Positions 42,716 through 50,587 of a DNA stretch of 64,000 bases are shown here, one piece after another. Below the pieces are notes generated by a model. It searched no databases. It saw nothing but the letters and a program-made list of their open reading frames with translations, and was not told the DNA's origin. Numbering within the stretch: the stretch's first letter is position 1; every line of letters begins with the position of its first letter. The translations under genes and the position numbers were made by a program. The stretch comes from G963667675 sp965249215 (GTDB taxonomy: Bacteria; Chloroflexota; Dehalococcoidia; Lucifugimonadales; UBA3495), in NCBI GenBank assembly GCA_965249215.1, contig CBDFLN010000002.1, forward strand, positions 1,426,001 through 1,490,000, read 5' to 3'.

Positions 42716-42744
42716 ACACACCCTGCTTGCGCCGGGTGTGTTTT
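42716..42744 (+). terminator. rho-independent terminator after the NHL gene
   Basis: 8-bp stem ACACACCC / GGGTGTGT with a 10-base loop, followed by a short T run (TTTT overlapping the stem end). Marks the end of the DUF1800-DUF1501-NHL block. Confidence 0.7.
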
Positions 42745-42846
42745 CCGTCTATCCACACCGCGGCGCCAGCTGTGGGCAAGCCTCTCGCTAGACCGTGGGA
42801 CATTCGAGCGGTTCTCCTGCCGCATAGACACCGGGAAACGTTCGTC

Positions 42847-44220
42847 ATGATGTCCACCGGCCTGGCAATCCTGACCTCCGGCCTCTTACTCATGACCCTC
42901 GGCGGCGTACCGGAAATAGCCCGCCGGGCGCGCAGGACTTTCCGCGGCTGGTACTTGGCCGCAGTGGGCGCTTTGATCCTGGCTGTGTCGGATGTTCCTT
43001 TCTACTGGGGCCTGCCGATATGGAACCCGGTATTGAGAAGCGCCTTCCACTGGACCGCAGGGCAAATGTCCTTGGCCTACGCGTTCACCCAAATCCAGGG
43101 TGGATTCCTCGGACCGGTCCAGGGCCTTATAGTGCAAAAGTTGGGGGCCAGACGGTCGGTTTTCCTGGGGATGATCATATTCGGGCTCGGCTTCGTGGCG
43201 TTCAGCCGGATTCAGCAGCTATGGCACCTATATCCTACGTTCGTCATCCTGAGCCTTGGGTCAGGCTTGGCAGCCTGGTATCCGGTGCAGACCGTCGTCA
43301 ACAACTGGTTCGTCCGCTACAAGACCCGGGCGATGGCAGTTGTCGCGGAGGGGTTGGCAGTGGGGGCCATCGGGATCCCACTACTGCTGGCCTGGTCCAT
43401 TGGCGGAACTGACGCCGCCACATCGGAGCGCTTCGGCTGGAGGACCACAGCCTTCTTCATTGGCATGCTGTCGATAGGACTTGCTTTTCCATTATCTCGG
43501 GTGATGCACAACCGGCCGGAGGACGTTGGACTGAAGCCTGACGGCGATTCATCCGTTCCCGCCGCTGCATCCCAGGCACGAACCGGCGGGGCAATAGAAC
43601 AACCGGGGTATACCGTCCAGGAAGCCCTTCGATCGAGGGCCTTCTGGCTAATAAGCGTTGCCTTTGCGCTCTCGTCTACGGTGACTGTGGTGATCCTGGT
43701 CCACCTGGGCCTCATGCTGGACGATCGGGGATATTCTCTTCAGACCATAGGCCTTGTGACGGCCGTGTATACGGGAACCACCTCCATATTCATTCTGGTC
43801 GGCGGCTACATTGGAGACAGATTCAACATCACGATTGCGACCTTCGGGTTCTCGGCCGTGCAGTCCGTGGCCGTGGTGGTCCTGGTGCTGGCCCACAATA
43901 CGGAGATGGTGTTTCTCTTTGCAGTGTTATTGGGCATTGGATTCGGAGCGCGCCAACCGCTGACGATGTCGCTGCGGGGCCTCTACTTCGGGCGCAGGGC
44001 GTTCGCCGCCATTAGCGGGCTATCCAGAATGCCATCGAGCATCGTTTTGTTCGTTGCTCCCATATTCGCCGGAGTCCTAAGGGATACCACGGGGACCTAC
44101 AACGAGGGACTTCTGGGCATCACAGCCGTTTCTTTCCTCGGCTCTTGTATGTACTTACTGGTGGGACCGCCGCCGGCAGAGCCCGCTAGAAGAACCCGCC
44201 CGGCAGCGTCCCGGGCTTAG
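42847..44220 (+). CDS. MFS transporter
   Basis: A 457-residue permease with about 12 hydrophobic helices. The A-motif-like loop is present as GLIVQKLGARRSVFLGMIIFGLG (in part) and, in the second half, GGYIGDRFN. It resembles oxalate/formate and monocarboxylate MFS proteins, but substrate is not assigned. The frame is open back to 42727, inside the terminator hairpin, so the start is placed at the ATG pair at 42847. The ribosome site is weak. Central loop about residues 210-250. Confidence 0.88.
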   Translation: MMSTGLAILTSGLLLMTLGGVPEIARRARRTFRGWYLAAVGALILAVSDVPFYWGLPIWNPVLRSAFHWTAGQMSLAYAFTQIQGGFLGPVQGLIVQKLGARRSVFLGMIIFGLGFVAFSRIQQLWHLYPTFVILSLGSGLAAWYPVQTVVNNWFVRYKTRAMAVVAEGLAVGAIGIPLLLAWSIGGTDAATSERFGWRTTAFFIGMLSIGLAFPLSRVMHNRPEDVGLKPDGDSSVPAAASQARTGGAIEQPGYTVQEALRSRAFWLISVAFALSSTVTVVILVHLGLMLDDRGYSLQTIGLVTAVYTGTTSIFILVGGYIGDRFNITIATFGFSAVQSVAVVVLVLAHNTEMVFLFAVLLGIGFGARQPLTMSLRGLYFGRRAFAAISGLSRMPSSIVLFVAPIFAGVLRDTTGTYNEGLLGITAVSFLGSCMYLLVGPPPAEPARRTRPAASRA

Positions 44221-44295
44221 GGGATGCCCGGCCCGGCATTAGCCCACGCGGCCCGTGCCATGCCCAGTCGCTCGAACCGTGGAAACAGTGTCGGA

Positions 44296-44301
44296 TATAA
44301 T
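44296..44301 (+). promoter_or_regulatory. -10 box suggesting a leaderless mRNA
   Basis: Perfect TATAAT ending 7 bases before the ATG at 44309, with no ribosome site between. Transcription should begin at or next to the start codon. No good -35 is visible. Confidence 0.4.
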
Positions 44302-44308
44302 CCCATTT

Positions 44309-45028
44309 ATGGAGCCGGCCGGAGAGCAAAGAATCAGCGATAAAACTTCTTTAGAAGAGCTAGGCCAGGGGATAATCTCCTGTGGTCTGTGTTCGCGGCT
44401 GGTGCAACACAGGGAGACGGTGGCGCGAAAAAAACGTCCAATGTACGCCGGTTGGGACTATTGGGGCCGCCCGGTGCCCGGCTTTGGAGACCCAAGGGCC
44501 CGGTTGCTGGTCTTAGGGCTGGCGCCGGCGGCCCACGGCGCCAACAGAACCGGGAGGATGTTCACCGGTGACCGGAGCGGCGATTGGCTATACGGGACTC
44601 TATACAAATTTGGCTTCTGCAACTCTCCCGAATCCCGTTCCCGTGATGACGGCCTAAGCTTGACAGACGCCTACGTCACCGCGGCGGTCCGATGCGCTCC
44701 GCCGGCCAACAAGCCCCTGCCCCAGGAGCGCTCGAACTGCCTGCCGTACCTGCTGAGGGAGTTCGAGCTATTGTCCAACGTCCAGGTTGTGGTGGCTCTG
44801 GGCAGATTCGCTTTCGATGCATACCTGGCTCTGCGCGCTAGCCAGGGAGACAAGCCGATTTCACCCCGGCCGCGGTTCGGCCATGGCGAAACCTATCCCC
44901 TTCCCGGCGGCGTCACCTTGATTTGCTCGTACCATCCCAGTCAGCACAACACGCTGACGGGGCGCCTGACCCAGGATATGTTCGACGCGGTCTTCAGGAA
45001 GGCCAAGCAGCTACTGGACGGTGGGTGA
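44309..45028 (+). CDS. uracil-DNA glycosylase, family 5 type (UDGb)
   Basis: A 239-residue DNA-repair enzyme that removes uracil (family 5 members also hypoxanthine and other deaminated bases). Motifs: GLAPAAHGANRTGRMFTGDRSGDWL (in part; family 5 motif 1 with A instead of a catalytic Asp/Asn), and YHPSQHNTLTGRLT near the end. Cysteines for the 4Fe-4S cluster are in CGLCSRL and in RCAPPANKPLPQERSNC. The start at 44309 is supported by the TATAAT 7 bases upstream; an in-frame ATG at 44255 would add 18 residues. Single gene. Confidence 0.88.
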   Translation: MEPAGEQRISDKTSLEELGQGIISCGLCSRLVQHRETVARKKRPMYAGWDYWGRPVPGFGDPRARLLVLGLAPAAHGANRTGRMFTGDRSGDWLYGTLYKFGFCNSPESRSRDDGLSLTDAYVTAAVRCAPPANKPLPQERSNCLPYLLREFELLSNVQVVVALGRFAFDAYLALRASQGDKPISPRPRFGHGETYPLPGGVTLICSYHPSQHNTLTGRLTQDMFDAVFRKAKQLLDGG

Positions 45029-45242
45029 AAATGCCATGGCGGCTTTCACTGCTCGCGCGTTAGGGTCCATTGGCCAGGCCACGCCCATACGCTGCGCTCA
45101 CCATAGTCCGTTCCGTGCCAGCGAAACGGCCAACAGCAATCCGTCGGCTATTCAAGGCCTGTGTAGCCCGTCCCGGCAACCTGTGGGATAATGATCTCTG
45201 CAAATTTCTATCGCGCGCCGGAGGGGCCACCCGGGTCAGGAA

Positions 45243-45488
45243 ATGGAACTACAGGTCAGATTTTTCGCCTTATATCGAGAACGGGCCGGCAGGAGCACCT
45301 GCGCCATAGAACTCCCGGAGCCTGCTACGGTGGCCGACCTAACCTCGGAAGTGCGCCGGCAGTTCCCGATGCTGGCTCCTCCGGAGGTCCAGATCGTGGT
45401 GGCGGTCAACTCCGATTACGCCGACCCAGACCAGAGGCTGCACTCGGATGACGACGTCTGCTTGATACCACCGGTGAGCGGAGGATAA
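45243..45488 (+). CDS. moaD: molybdopterin synthase sulfur carrier subunit
   Basis: An 81-residue ubiquitin-like protein ending in the diagnostic Gly-Gly (PPVSGG) that is thiocarboxylated and donates sulfur to molybdopterin. N-terminus MELQVRFFALYRERAG is typical. CAGGAA precedes the ATG. moaE follows after 4 bases. The rest of the molybdenum cofactor pathway and any molybdoenzyme are outside the window. Confidence 0.93.
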   Translation: MELQVRFFALYRERAGRSTCAIELPEPATVADLTSEVRRQFPMLAPPEVQIVVAVNSDYADPDQRLHSDDDVCLIPPVSGG

Positions 45489-45492
45489 CGAG

Positions 45493-45954
45493 ATGATTGA
45501 AATCAGTCACGACCCACTGAAGCCGGAACGGATCACTTCAGTGGTGCGGAAAGACTCCAACGGCGCCGTGGTTACCTTTCTGGGCACCACGCGGGATAAT
45601 TTTCAGGGTAAACGTGTAGTGACGTTGGAATACGAGGCTTTTGAGGAGATGGCCATCAAGAAGATGGAAGAGATACGAGCGGAGCTACAAGCCGAGTTCG
45701 CTATCGAGGATGTGGCTATAGCTCATCGCATCGGCGCTGTGCCCATCGGCCAAATCAGCCTTGTAGTGGCAGTGGCCTCTCCGCATCGCAAGGAAGCGTT
45801 CCTGGCCTGCCATAAAGCGGTTGACCGGCTAAAGGAAATCGTCCCCATCTGGAAGAAGGAAGTATTCGAGGAGGGGTCCAGATGGGTCGCCTGCGAAGAC
45901 CACGAGTTTCCTCCAGTGGACTCGGCGGTTACTCTCCGGCCAACGCACCGCTAA
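45493..45954 (+). CDS. moaE: molybdopterin synthase catalytic subunit
   Basis: A 153-residue partner of MoaD. Recognisable: GAVVTFLGTTRDNFQGK, VTLEYEAFEEMAIKKM, AIAHRIGAVPIGQISLVVAV (in part), SPHRKEAF, LKEIVPIWKKEVFEEGSRW (in part) with the catalytic lysines. Its stop overlaps the end of the convergent radA by 4 bases, so the two transcripts must collide or overlap at their 3' ends. Confidence 0.95.
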   Translation: MIEISHDPLKPERITSVVRKDSNGAVVTFLGTTRDNFQGKRVVTLEYEAFEEMAIKKMEEIRAELQAEFAIEDVAIAHRIGAVPIGQISLVVAVASPHRKEAFLACHKAVDRLKEIVPIWKKEVFEEGSRWVACEDHEFPPVDSAVTLRPTHR

Positions 45955-47357
45955 AGCCCTCGTGTGCTCTCGGGCTTGGCCAGCACCGCCTGAAGCATTT
46001 GCCGGAGAGTCCGGGCGGGCCGCAGCCTCATCCCAGCCGGCGGCGCCAGACCTTCCAACGCCGCCTCCGGCAAGGCGCACTGGGAGAAACCCAGGCGGGC
46101 GGCTTCGTCCAACCGCCGTTGGGCCTGAGGTACGGTCCGGAGCTCTCCGCTGAGGCCAATTTCCCCGAAGGCAACGAGTCCCGGATCTATGGAGGCATTG
46201 CGCAAGCTGGAGGCCATAGCCAGCGCTATCGCCAAGTCGGCCGCGGGTTCGCTGACCTGGAAACCGCCAGCGACGCTGACGATAATGTCCTGACCGGAAA
46301 GCTCTACCCCGGCGCGGCGGCCGGCCACTGCGGCAATCATGAGCATTCGGCTGTAGTCCACCCCGTTGCCCACCCTTCTAGGCGCCGGCAGTTGGGTAGG
46401 AGAGGTCAAGGCTTGGACCTCGAGCAACAACGGCCGGCTGCCTTCAACCGCCGGCACCAGGGCGGAGCCCACGGCATGTTCGTAGCGCTGGGCCAGCAGG
46501 GCCCGGGATGGGTCTGGCACGTCCGCCAGCCCTTGTCCGGTCATTTCGAACACGCCAATCTCTGCCGTGGAGCCAAACCGGTTCTTGCTACTGCGGAGTA
46601 TCCGGAAGGCGCTGAATTCCTGGGACTCCAGGTAGGCCACCACGTCCACCATGTGCTCCAGCACCCGTGGGCCGGCCACAGAGCCATCCTTGGTTATGTG
46701 CCCGGCCAGCAGAATGGGCGCATGGCGCATTTTGGCCCATCGGGTCAACTGCAGTCCGGCTTCTCTGACCTGGGCAACGCTTCCAGGCCCGGAAGGGACG
46801 GTTTCTGAATATATGGTCTGGATGGAGTCGACCATCAATATTTCAGGCCGAAAATCCTCTAATTTTTCCAGCATCGGTCCCAAGTCAGTTTCAGGGAGTA
46901 GGAATACCCCCTGGCCATCGAATCCCAGCCGCTGAGACCGCAGCTTGATCTGCTGTGAAGACTCTTCTCCGCAGGCGTAGAGAACCTTGCGGCCCACAGA
47001 CGCCATGGATTGGGCGATTTGCAGGAGAAGCGTGGATTTCCCTACTCCTGGTTCTCCGGCCAGCAACACGACAGAGCCGGGCACCAGGCCGCCGCCCAGC
47101 ACCCGGTTCAACTCCTGGGAAGGAAGCTGAAGCCTTGGATAGCTCTCCTCGCTTACATGAGCCAGTTCTTCAAAAGGCGCTGAACTCACGTCCACCCATG
47201 GCGAACGCGAGAACCGGGCCGGGGCGGGCTCGGTCTCAACCAGCGGCGAACCGGAGTTACAGGACGGAGCGGGACAAAAGCCCATCCACCTTGAACTTTG
47301 GTAGCCGCACTCCTGGCAAGCAAATACCCGGCGACGTCGTTCTGATTGCCGACTCAC
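45951..47357 (-). CDS. radA: DNA repair protein RadA
   Basis: A 468-residue recombination helicase-like ATPase. N-terminal zinc finger CQECGYQSSRWMGFC...C, Walker A GEPGVGKST near residue 100, RecA-like core with the RadA-specific SSKNRFGSTAEIGVFEM motif, and a C-terminal Lon-type domain (VGNGVDYSRMLMIAAVAGRR in part, DIIVSVAGGFQVSEPAADLA). Promotes branch migration. Directly downstream of clpC but with its own promoter. Ends overlapping moaE. Confidence 0.96.
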   Translation of the reverse strand: MSRQSERRRRVFACQECGYQSSRWMGFCPAPSCNSGSPLVETEPAPARFSRSPWVDVSSAPFEELAHVSEESYPRLQLPSQELNRVLGGGLVPGSVVLLAGEPGVGKSTLLLQIAQSMASVGRKVLYACGEESSQQIKLRSQRLGFDGQGVFLLPETDLGPMLEKLEDFRPEILMVDSIQTIYSETVPSGPGSVAQVREAGLQLTRWAKMRHAPILLAGHITKDGSVAGPRVLEHMVDVVAYLESQEFSAFRILRSSKNRFGSTAEIGVFEMTGQGLADVPDPSRALLAQRYEHAVGSALVPAVEGSRPLLLEVQALTSPTQLPAPRRVGNGVDYSRMLMIAAVAGRRAGVELSGQDIIVSVAGGFQVSEPAADLAIALAMASSLRNASIDPGLVAFGEIGLSGELRTVPQAQRRLDEAARLGFSQCALPEAALEGLAPPAGMRLRPARTLRQMLQAVLAKPESTRGL

Positions 47358-47384
47358 ACACCAGCTCCTGAAAGGCTAGACCCG

Positions 47385-47393
47385 ATTATAGCA
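47385..47393 (-). promoter_or_regulatory. extended -10 promoter of radA
   Basis: Minus strand TGCTATAAT, an extended -10 element about 28 bases before the radA start, at the foot of the clpC terminator hairpin; no -35 needed. Confidence 0.45.
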
Positions 47394-47424
47394 ACAGAAG
47401 GCCCCACTAGGTGGGGCCTTCTGT
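47394..47424 (-). terminator. clpC terminator hairpin
   Basis: Perfect 14-bp stem ACAGAAGGCCCCAC / GTGGGGCCTTCTGT with a 3-base loop, 34 bases after the clpC stop. No T tract; transcription of radA can restart just beyond. Confidence 0.65.
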
Positions 47425-47457
47425 CAGTATCTCTGGGGACGGCCTAGGGCCGGAACG

Positions 47458-49923
47458 CTAGACCGGAGTAGCAGGCTCCTCGACTTTGGCGCGGATGACG
47501 ATGCTGCCATCTTCCACATCCACCAGTGCTATGTCACCCGCACTAAGACGCCCGCCAAGGATTTCGTCGGAGAGCCTGTCTTCCACTTCGTTCTGAATCA
47601 ACCGGCGCAGAGGCCGGGCGCCCATCACCGGGTCGAAGCCGGTCTCGCCCAAGTAGTCTCTGGCGGCGTCGGTTATTTCCAGTTCGACCTGCTTGTCCTC
47701 CAACTCCTTGCGTACCTGGTTCATCATTAGATCGACGATCTCCAGGATCTCCACCCGGGTCAATTGGTGGAACACTACCGTAGCGTCGATGCGGTTGAGG
47801 AACTCGGGACGGAAGAAGCGCTTTACCTCTTCCATAACCTTATCCTTCATCCGCTGATATGAGCCCTCTTCGGTCTGAGCGTCGTCGGACTTGACGCTGA
47901 AGCCCATGGTGGTTTCCCGCTTAATCAGGTCGGAGCCCAGGTTGCTGGTCATGACCAAGATGGAGTTGCGGAAGTCCACCCGCCTTCCCCTGGCGTCGGA
48001 CAGGGTGCCGGAGTCAAAGATCTGCAACAGGATGTTGAAGACCTCAGGGTGGGCTTTTTCGATCTCGTCCAAGAGAACGGCGCAATAGTTCTTGCGGCGC
48101 ACACCCTCGGTCAATTGCCCGCCTTCGTCATAGCCCACGTATCCAGGGGGGGCGCCTATGAGCCTGGCTACCGTGTGCCGCTCCTGGAACTCGGACATGT
48201 CCAAGCGGATCATGTTGTCTTCATTGCCAAACATGAACTCTGCGAGAGCCCGCACCAACTCGGTTTTTCCAACGCCAGTTGGTCCCAGGAACATAAACAC
48301 GCCAATGGGGCGCCTGGGGTCCTTGAGGCCGGCCCGCGCCCTGCGCACTGACTTGGCGATGTTAACGATGGCCTCGTCCTGTCCAATAATCCGTTTGTGG
48401 ATGTCCTCCTCCATACGGAGGAGCCGCTCGGTTTCTTCCTGGGCCAACCGAGTTACGGGGATGCCCGTCCACATACTGACTACTTCAGCGATATCTTCTT
48501 CCGTAACGAACCGCAGCTCCTTGTCCCGGTCCTCTTGCCACTCACGTTCCCGGGTTTCCAGGTCCTCGTTGGCGTGGAGTTCCCGGTCACGCAGCTCGGC
48601 GGCAGCCTCATATTGCTGGGAAGCTATGGCTTCGTCCTTTTCCTTCCGGACCTGCTCCAAAACCTCGATGGCCGCGGTCAACGCGGTCGGCGTTACACTG
48701 CCCCTCAGGCGCACCCTGGACCCTGCCTCGTCAATCAAATCGATGGCCTTGTCGGGGAGGAAGCGGTCAGGGATAAACCGAGCAGCCAAGGCGGCTGCGC
48801 TCTTGAGGGCTTCGTCGGTGATGTTTACCTTGTGATGCTCCTCGTAGTGGCTCTTGACCCCCCTGAGGATTTCAACCGTCTCTTCATTGGAAGGCTCGTC
48901 GACCCGTACCGGCTGAAGTCGCCGTTCCAGGGCGGGGTCTCTCTCCACGTACTTTCGATAATCATTGAGGGTGGTAGCGCCTATGCACTGCAACTCGCCG
49001 CGGGCCAGGGAGGGCTTCAGTATGTTGGAGGCGTCTACCGCTCCTTCAGCGGCGCCGGCGCCCACGATGGTGTGTATCTCGTCGATAAACAACACGCAGT
49101 TGCCCGAGGACTTGATTTCTTCAATAACCTTCTTCAGGCGTTCTTCGAACTCGCCACGGTATTTGGTGCCTGCAACCAGCGCTCCCATGTCCAGGGTAAC
49201 CAGCCGTTTTCCTTGGAGGGTATCAGGGACTTCACCTTTGGCGATGCGCTGGGCCAAGGCTTCAACTATGGCCGTCTTTCCTACCCCGGGTTCGCCTGCC
49301 AGGACGGGGTTGTTCTTGGTCCTGCGGCTGAGTATCTGGACGACCCGTTGAATTTCCTGCTCCCGGCCAATCACCTGGTCCAGCTTGTCCGATCGAGCCG
49401 CCTGTGTCAGGTCTACACCCAACTGGTCTAAGGTGGGAGTCTTGGTGCTGGTGCGACCGCCCGCGCTACCGCCTCCGCCACTGTGACTCAGGATGCGGTG
49501 GGTCTCGGCGCGCACCTTGTCTAAGGTTACTCCAAGGCTCTCCAGCACACCGGCCGCCACACCTTCCCCTTCTCGCATCAGGCCAATGAGGAGGTGCTCG
49601 GTGCCAATATAGGTGTGAGTCATGCGGCGGGCTTCGTCTACCGCCAACTCAACTACTTTTTTGGCCCTGGGGGTCAGGCCAATCTCACCCTGGGGAGGTT
49701 TCTCCCCGCGACCGATAATGAACTCCACCGCGGAGCGCACCTTGCTCAAGTCAACCGTCAAGCTGGATAGAACTCGGGCGGCAACTCCCTCGGTTTCACG
49801 CACCAATCCCAGAAGAATATGCTCGGTCCCTATGTAGTTGTGGTTAAACCGCTGGGCCTCTTCTTGGGCCAGCGATAGGACTCTTCTGGCGCGCTCGGAG
49901 AACTTCTCGAATCTACTTCCCAT
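47458..49923 (-). CDS. clpC: ATP-dependent Clp protease ATP-binding subunit ClpC
   Basis: An 821-residue AAA+ unfoldase. Two N-terminal Clp-N repeats (FSERARRVLSLAQEEAQRFNH; LTPRAKKVVELAVDEARRM), AAA1 with Walker A GEPGVGKTA near residue 209, a UVR motif region that marks ClpC against ClpA/ClpB, and AAA2 with GPTGVGKTE near 546, plus a ClpB-D2-small C-terminus. Normal length. Start at 49923 (MGSRFEKFSERARR) behind GGGAG; the frame stays open upstream but is not family-like. Works with ClpP, not in the window. No ctsR or mcsA/B neighbours. Confidence 0.96.
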   Translation of the reverse strand: MGSRFEKFSERARRVLSLAQEEAQRFNHNYIGTEHILLGLVRETEGVAARVLSSLTVDLSKVRSAVEFIIGRGEKPPQGEIGLTPRAKKVVELAVDEARRMTHTYIGTEHLLIGLMREGEGVAAGVLESLGVTLDKVRAETHRILSHSGGGGSAGGRTSTKTPTLDQLGVDLTQAARSDKLDQVIGREQEIQRVVQILSRRTKNNPVLAGEPGVGKTAIVEALAQRIAKGEVPDTLQGKRLVTLDMGALVAGTKYRGEFEERLKKVIEEIKSSGNCVLFIDEIHTIVGAGAAEGAVDASNILKPSLARGELQCIGATTLNDYRKYVERDPALERRLQPVRVDEPSNEETVEILRGVKSHYEEHHKVNITDEALKSAAALAARFIPDRFLPDKAIDLIDEAGSRVRLRGSVTPTALTAAIEVLEQVRKEKDEAIASQQYEAAAELRDRELHANEDLETREREWQEDRDKELRFVTEEDIAEVVSMWTGIPVTRLAQEETERLLRMEEDIHKRIIGQDEAIVNIAKSVRRARAGLKDPRRPIGVFMFLGPTGVGKTELVRALAEFMFGNEDNMIRLDMSEFQERHTVARLIGAPPGYVGYDEGGQLTEGVRRKNYCAVLLDEIEKAHPEVFNILLQIFDSGTLSDARGRRVDFRNSILVMTSNLGSDLIKRETTMGFSVKSDDAQTEEGSYQRMKDKVMEEVKRFFRPEFLNRIDATVVFHQLTRVEILEIVDLMMNQVRKELEDKQVELEITDAARDYLGETGFDPVMGARPLRRLIQNEVEDRLSDEILGGRLSAGDIALVDVEDGSIVIRAKVEEPATPV

Positions 49924-50109
49924 GATTCCGCTCCCAGTGGGTGAGGCTGAGGGTACTCCTAAACGTCCGGATGTTGTTGCTTTAAATTTGGGTCTACGGG
50001 GCAGCCCAGGAAAATGGTCCCTGGTGATACCCACTCGCCCAGATTTCCCCGACCTGGACTTGAAGCTGCAAGGTTTTGAACCCTCTGTTTGGTCAAATCC
50101 TCAACTTCA

Positions 50110-50138
50110 ATTATACGAGGCGCTCAGATTGGTGTAAA
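50110..50138 (-). promoter_or_regulatory. promoter of clpC
   Basis: Minus strand: -35 TTTACA (50133-50138), 17-base spacer, -10 TATAAT (50110-50115), giving a ~180-base leader before the clpC ATG. Confidence 0.65.
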
Positions 50139-50215
50139 GGCGAATTGCCTTCGCCGTGACTGAGTTATCCGAAGGGGTCGCTACCCTTACTGAGACAGGG
50201 TTCCCTGCGGTTTGC

Positions 50216-50333
50216 CCCCCGGCGGTGACCTATTTTCCCACTCCGTTGCCAGAGCAGTATCGTCGGCGCTGAGGCGTTTCACTACCGTGTTCGGGATGGG
50301 AACGGGTGGGGCCGCCTCGCTCAAACCACCAGG
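50216..50333 (-). rRNA. rrf: 5S ribosomal RNA
   Basis: Minus strand, ~118 bases: CCTGGTGGTTTGAGCGAGGC at the 5' end, the conserved CCCGTTCCCATCCCGAACACG loop (in part), AGCGCCGACGATACTGC and GTGGGAAAATAGGTCACCGC towards the 3' end. Ends are approximate. No 16S or 23S gene is adjacent: the next gene upstream is on the other strand. Confidence 0.93.
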
Positions 50334-50347
50334 AAGCAACTACCAGA

Positions 50348-50378
50348 ATAGTATGCAATAATTTTCACAAATATGCAA
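50348..50378 (-). promoter_or_regulatory. candidate promoter of the 5S rRNA
   Basis: Minus strand: -35 TTGCAT (50373-50378), 19-base AT-rich spacer, -10 TACTAT (50348-50353), 14 bases before the 5S start. Confidence 0.4.
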
Positions 50379-50587
50379 GGTCTCGGTCACGGGGGAAGCA
50401 ATCTACCGTCCTACCTGACAACTTGACTCTTGAGCGGCCTCAGCAGCTTGACGCGCCGAAAGGCGCAAGTATAAGCTTAAATCCTGGGATTCCAACTTTG
50501 TCTCTCGGTTCAGCGACCCCTGTTAGTCTCGGCGCGGTCGCAGTTGGCGACATTGCGAACTCTTCTAGAACGGAGTGATAGCGGCCT

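Noticed and set aside
48397..49431. Long plus-strand open frame inside clpC
   Set aside because: Antisense to a fully conserved gene; its protein has no recognisable domain or ribosome site.
50091..50097. GGTCAAA heptad in the clpC leader, a possible CtsR site
   Set aside because: CtsR sites need a second, closely spaced heptad, which is absent, and no ctsR gene is nearby.
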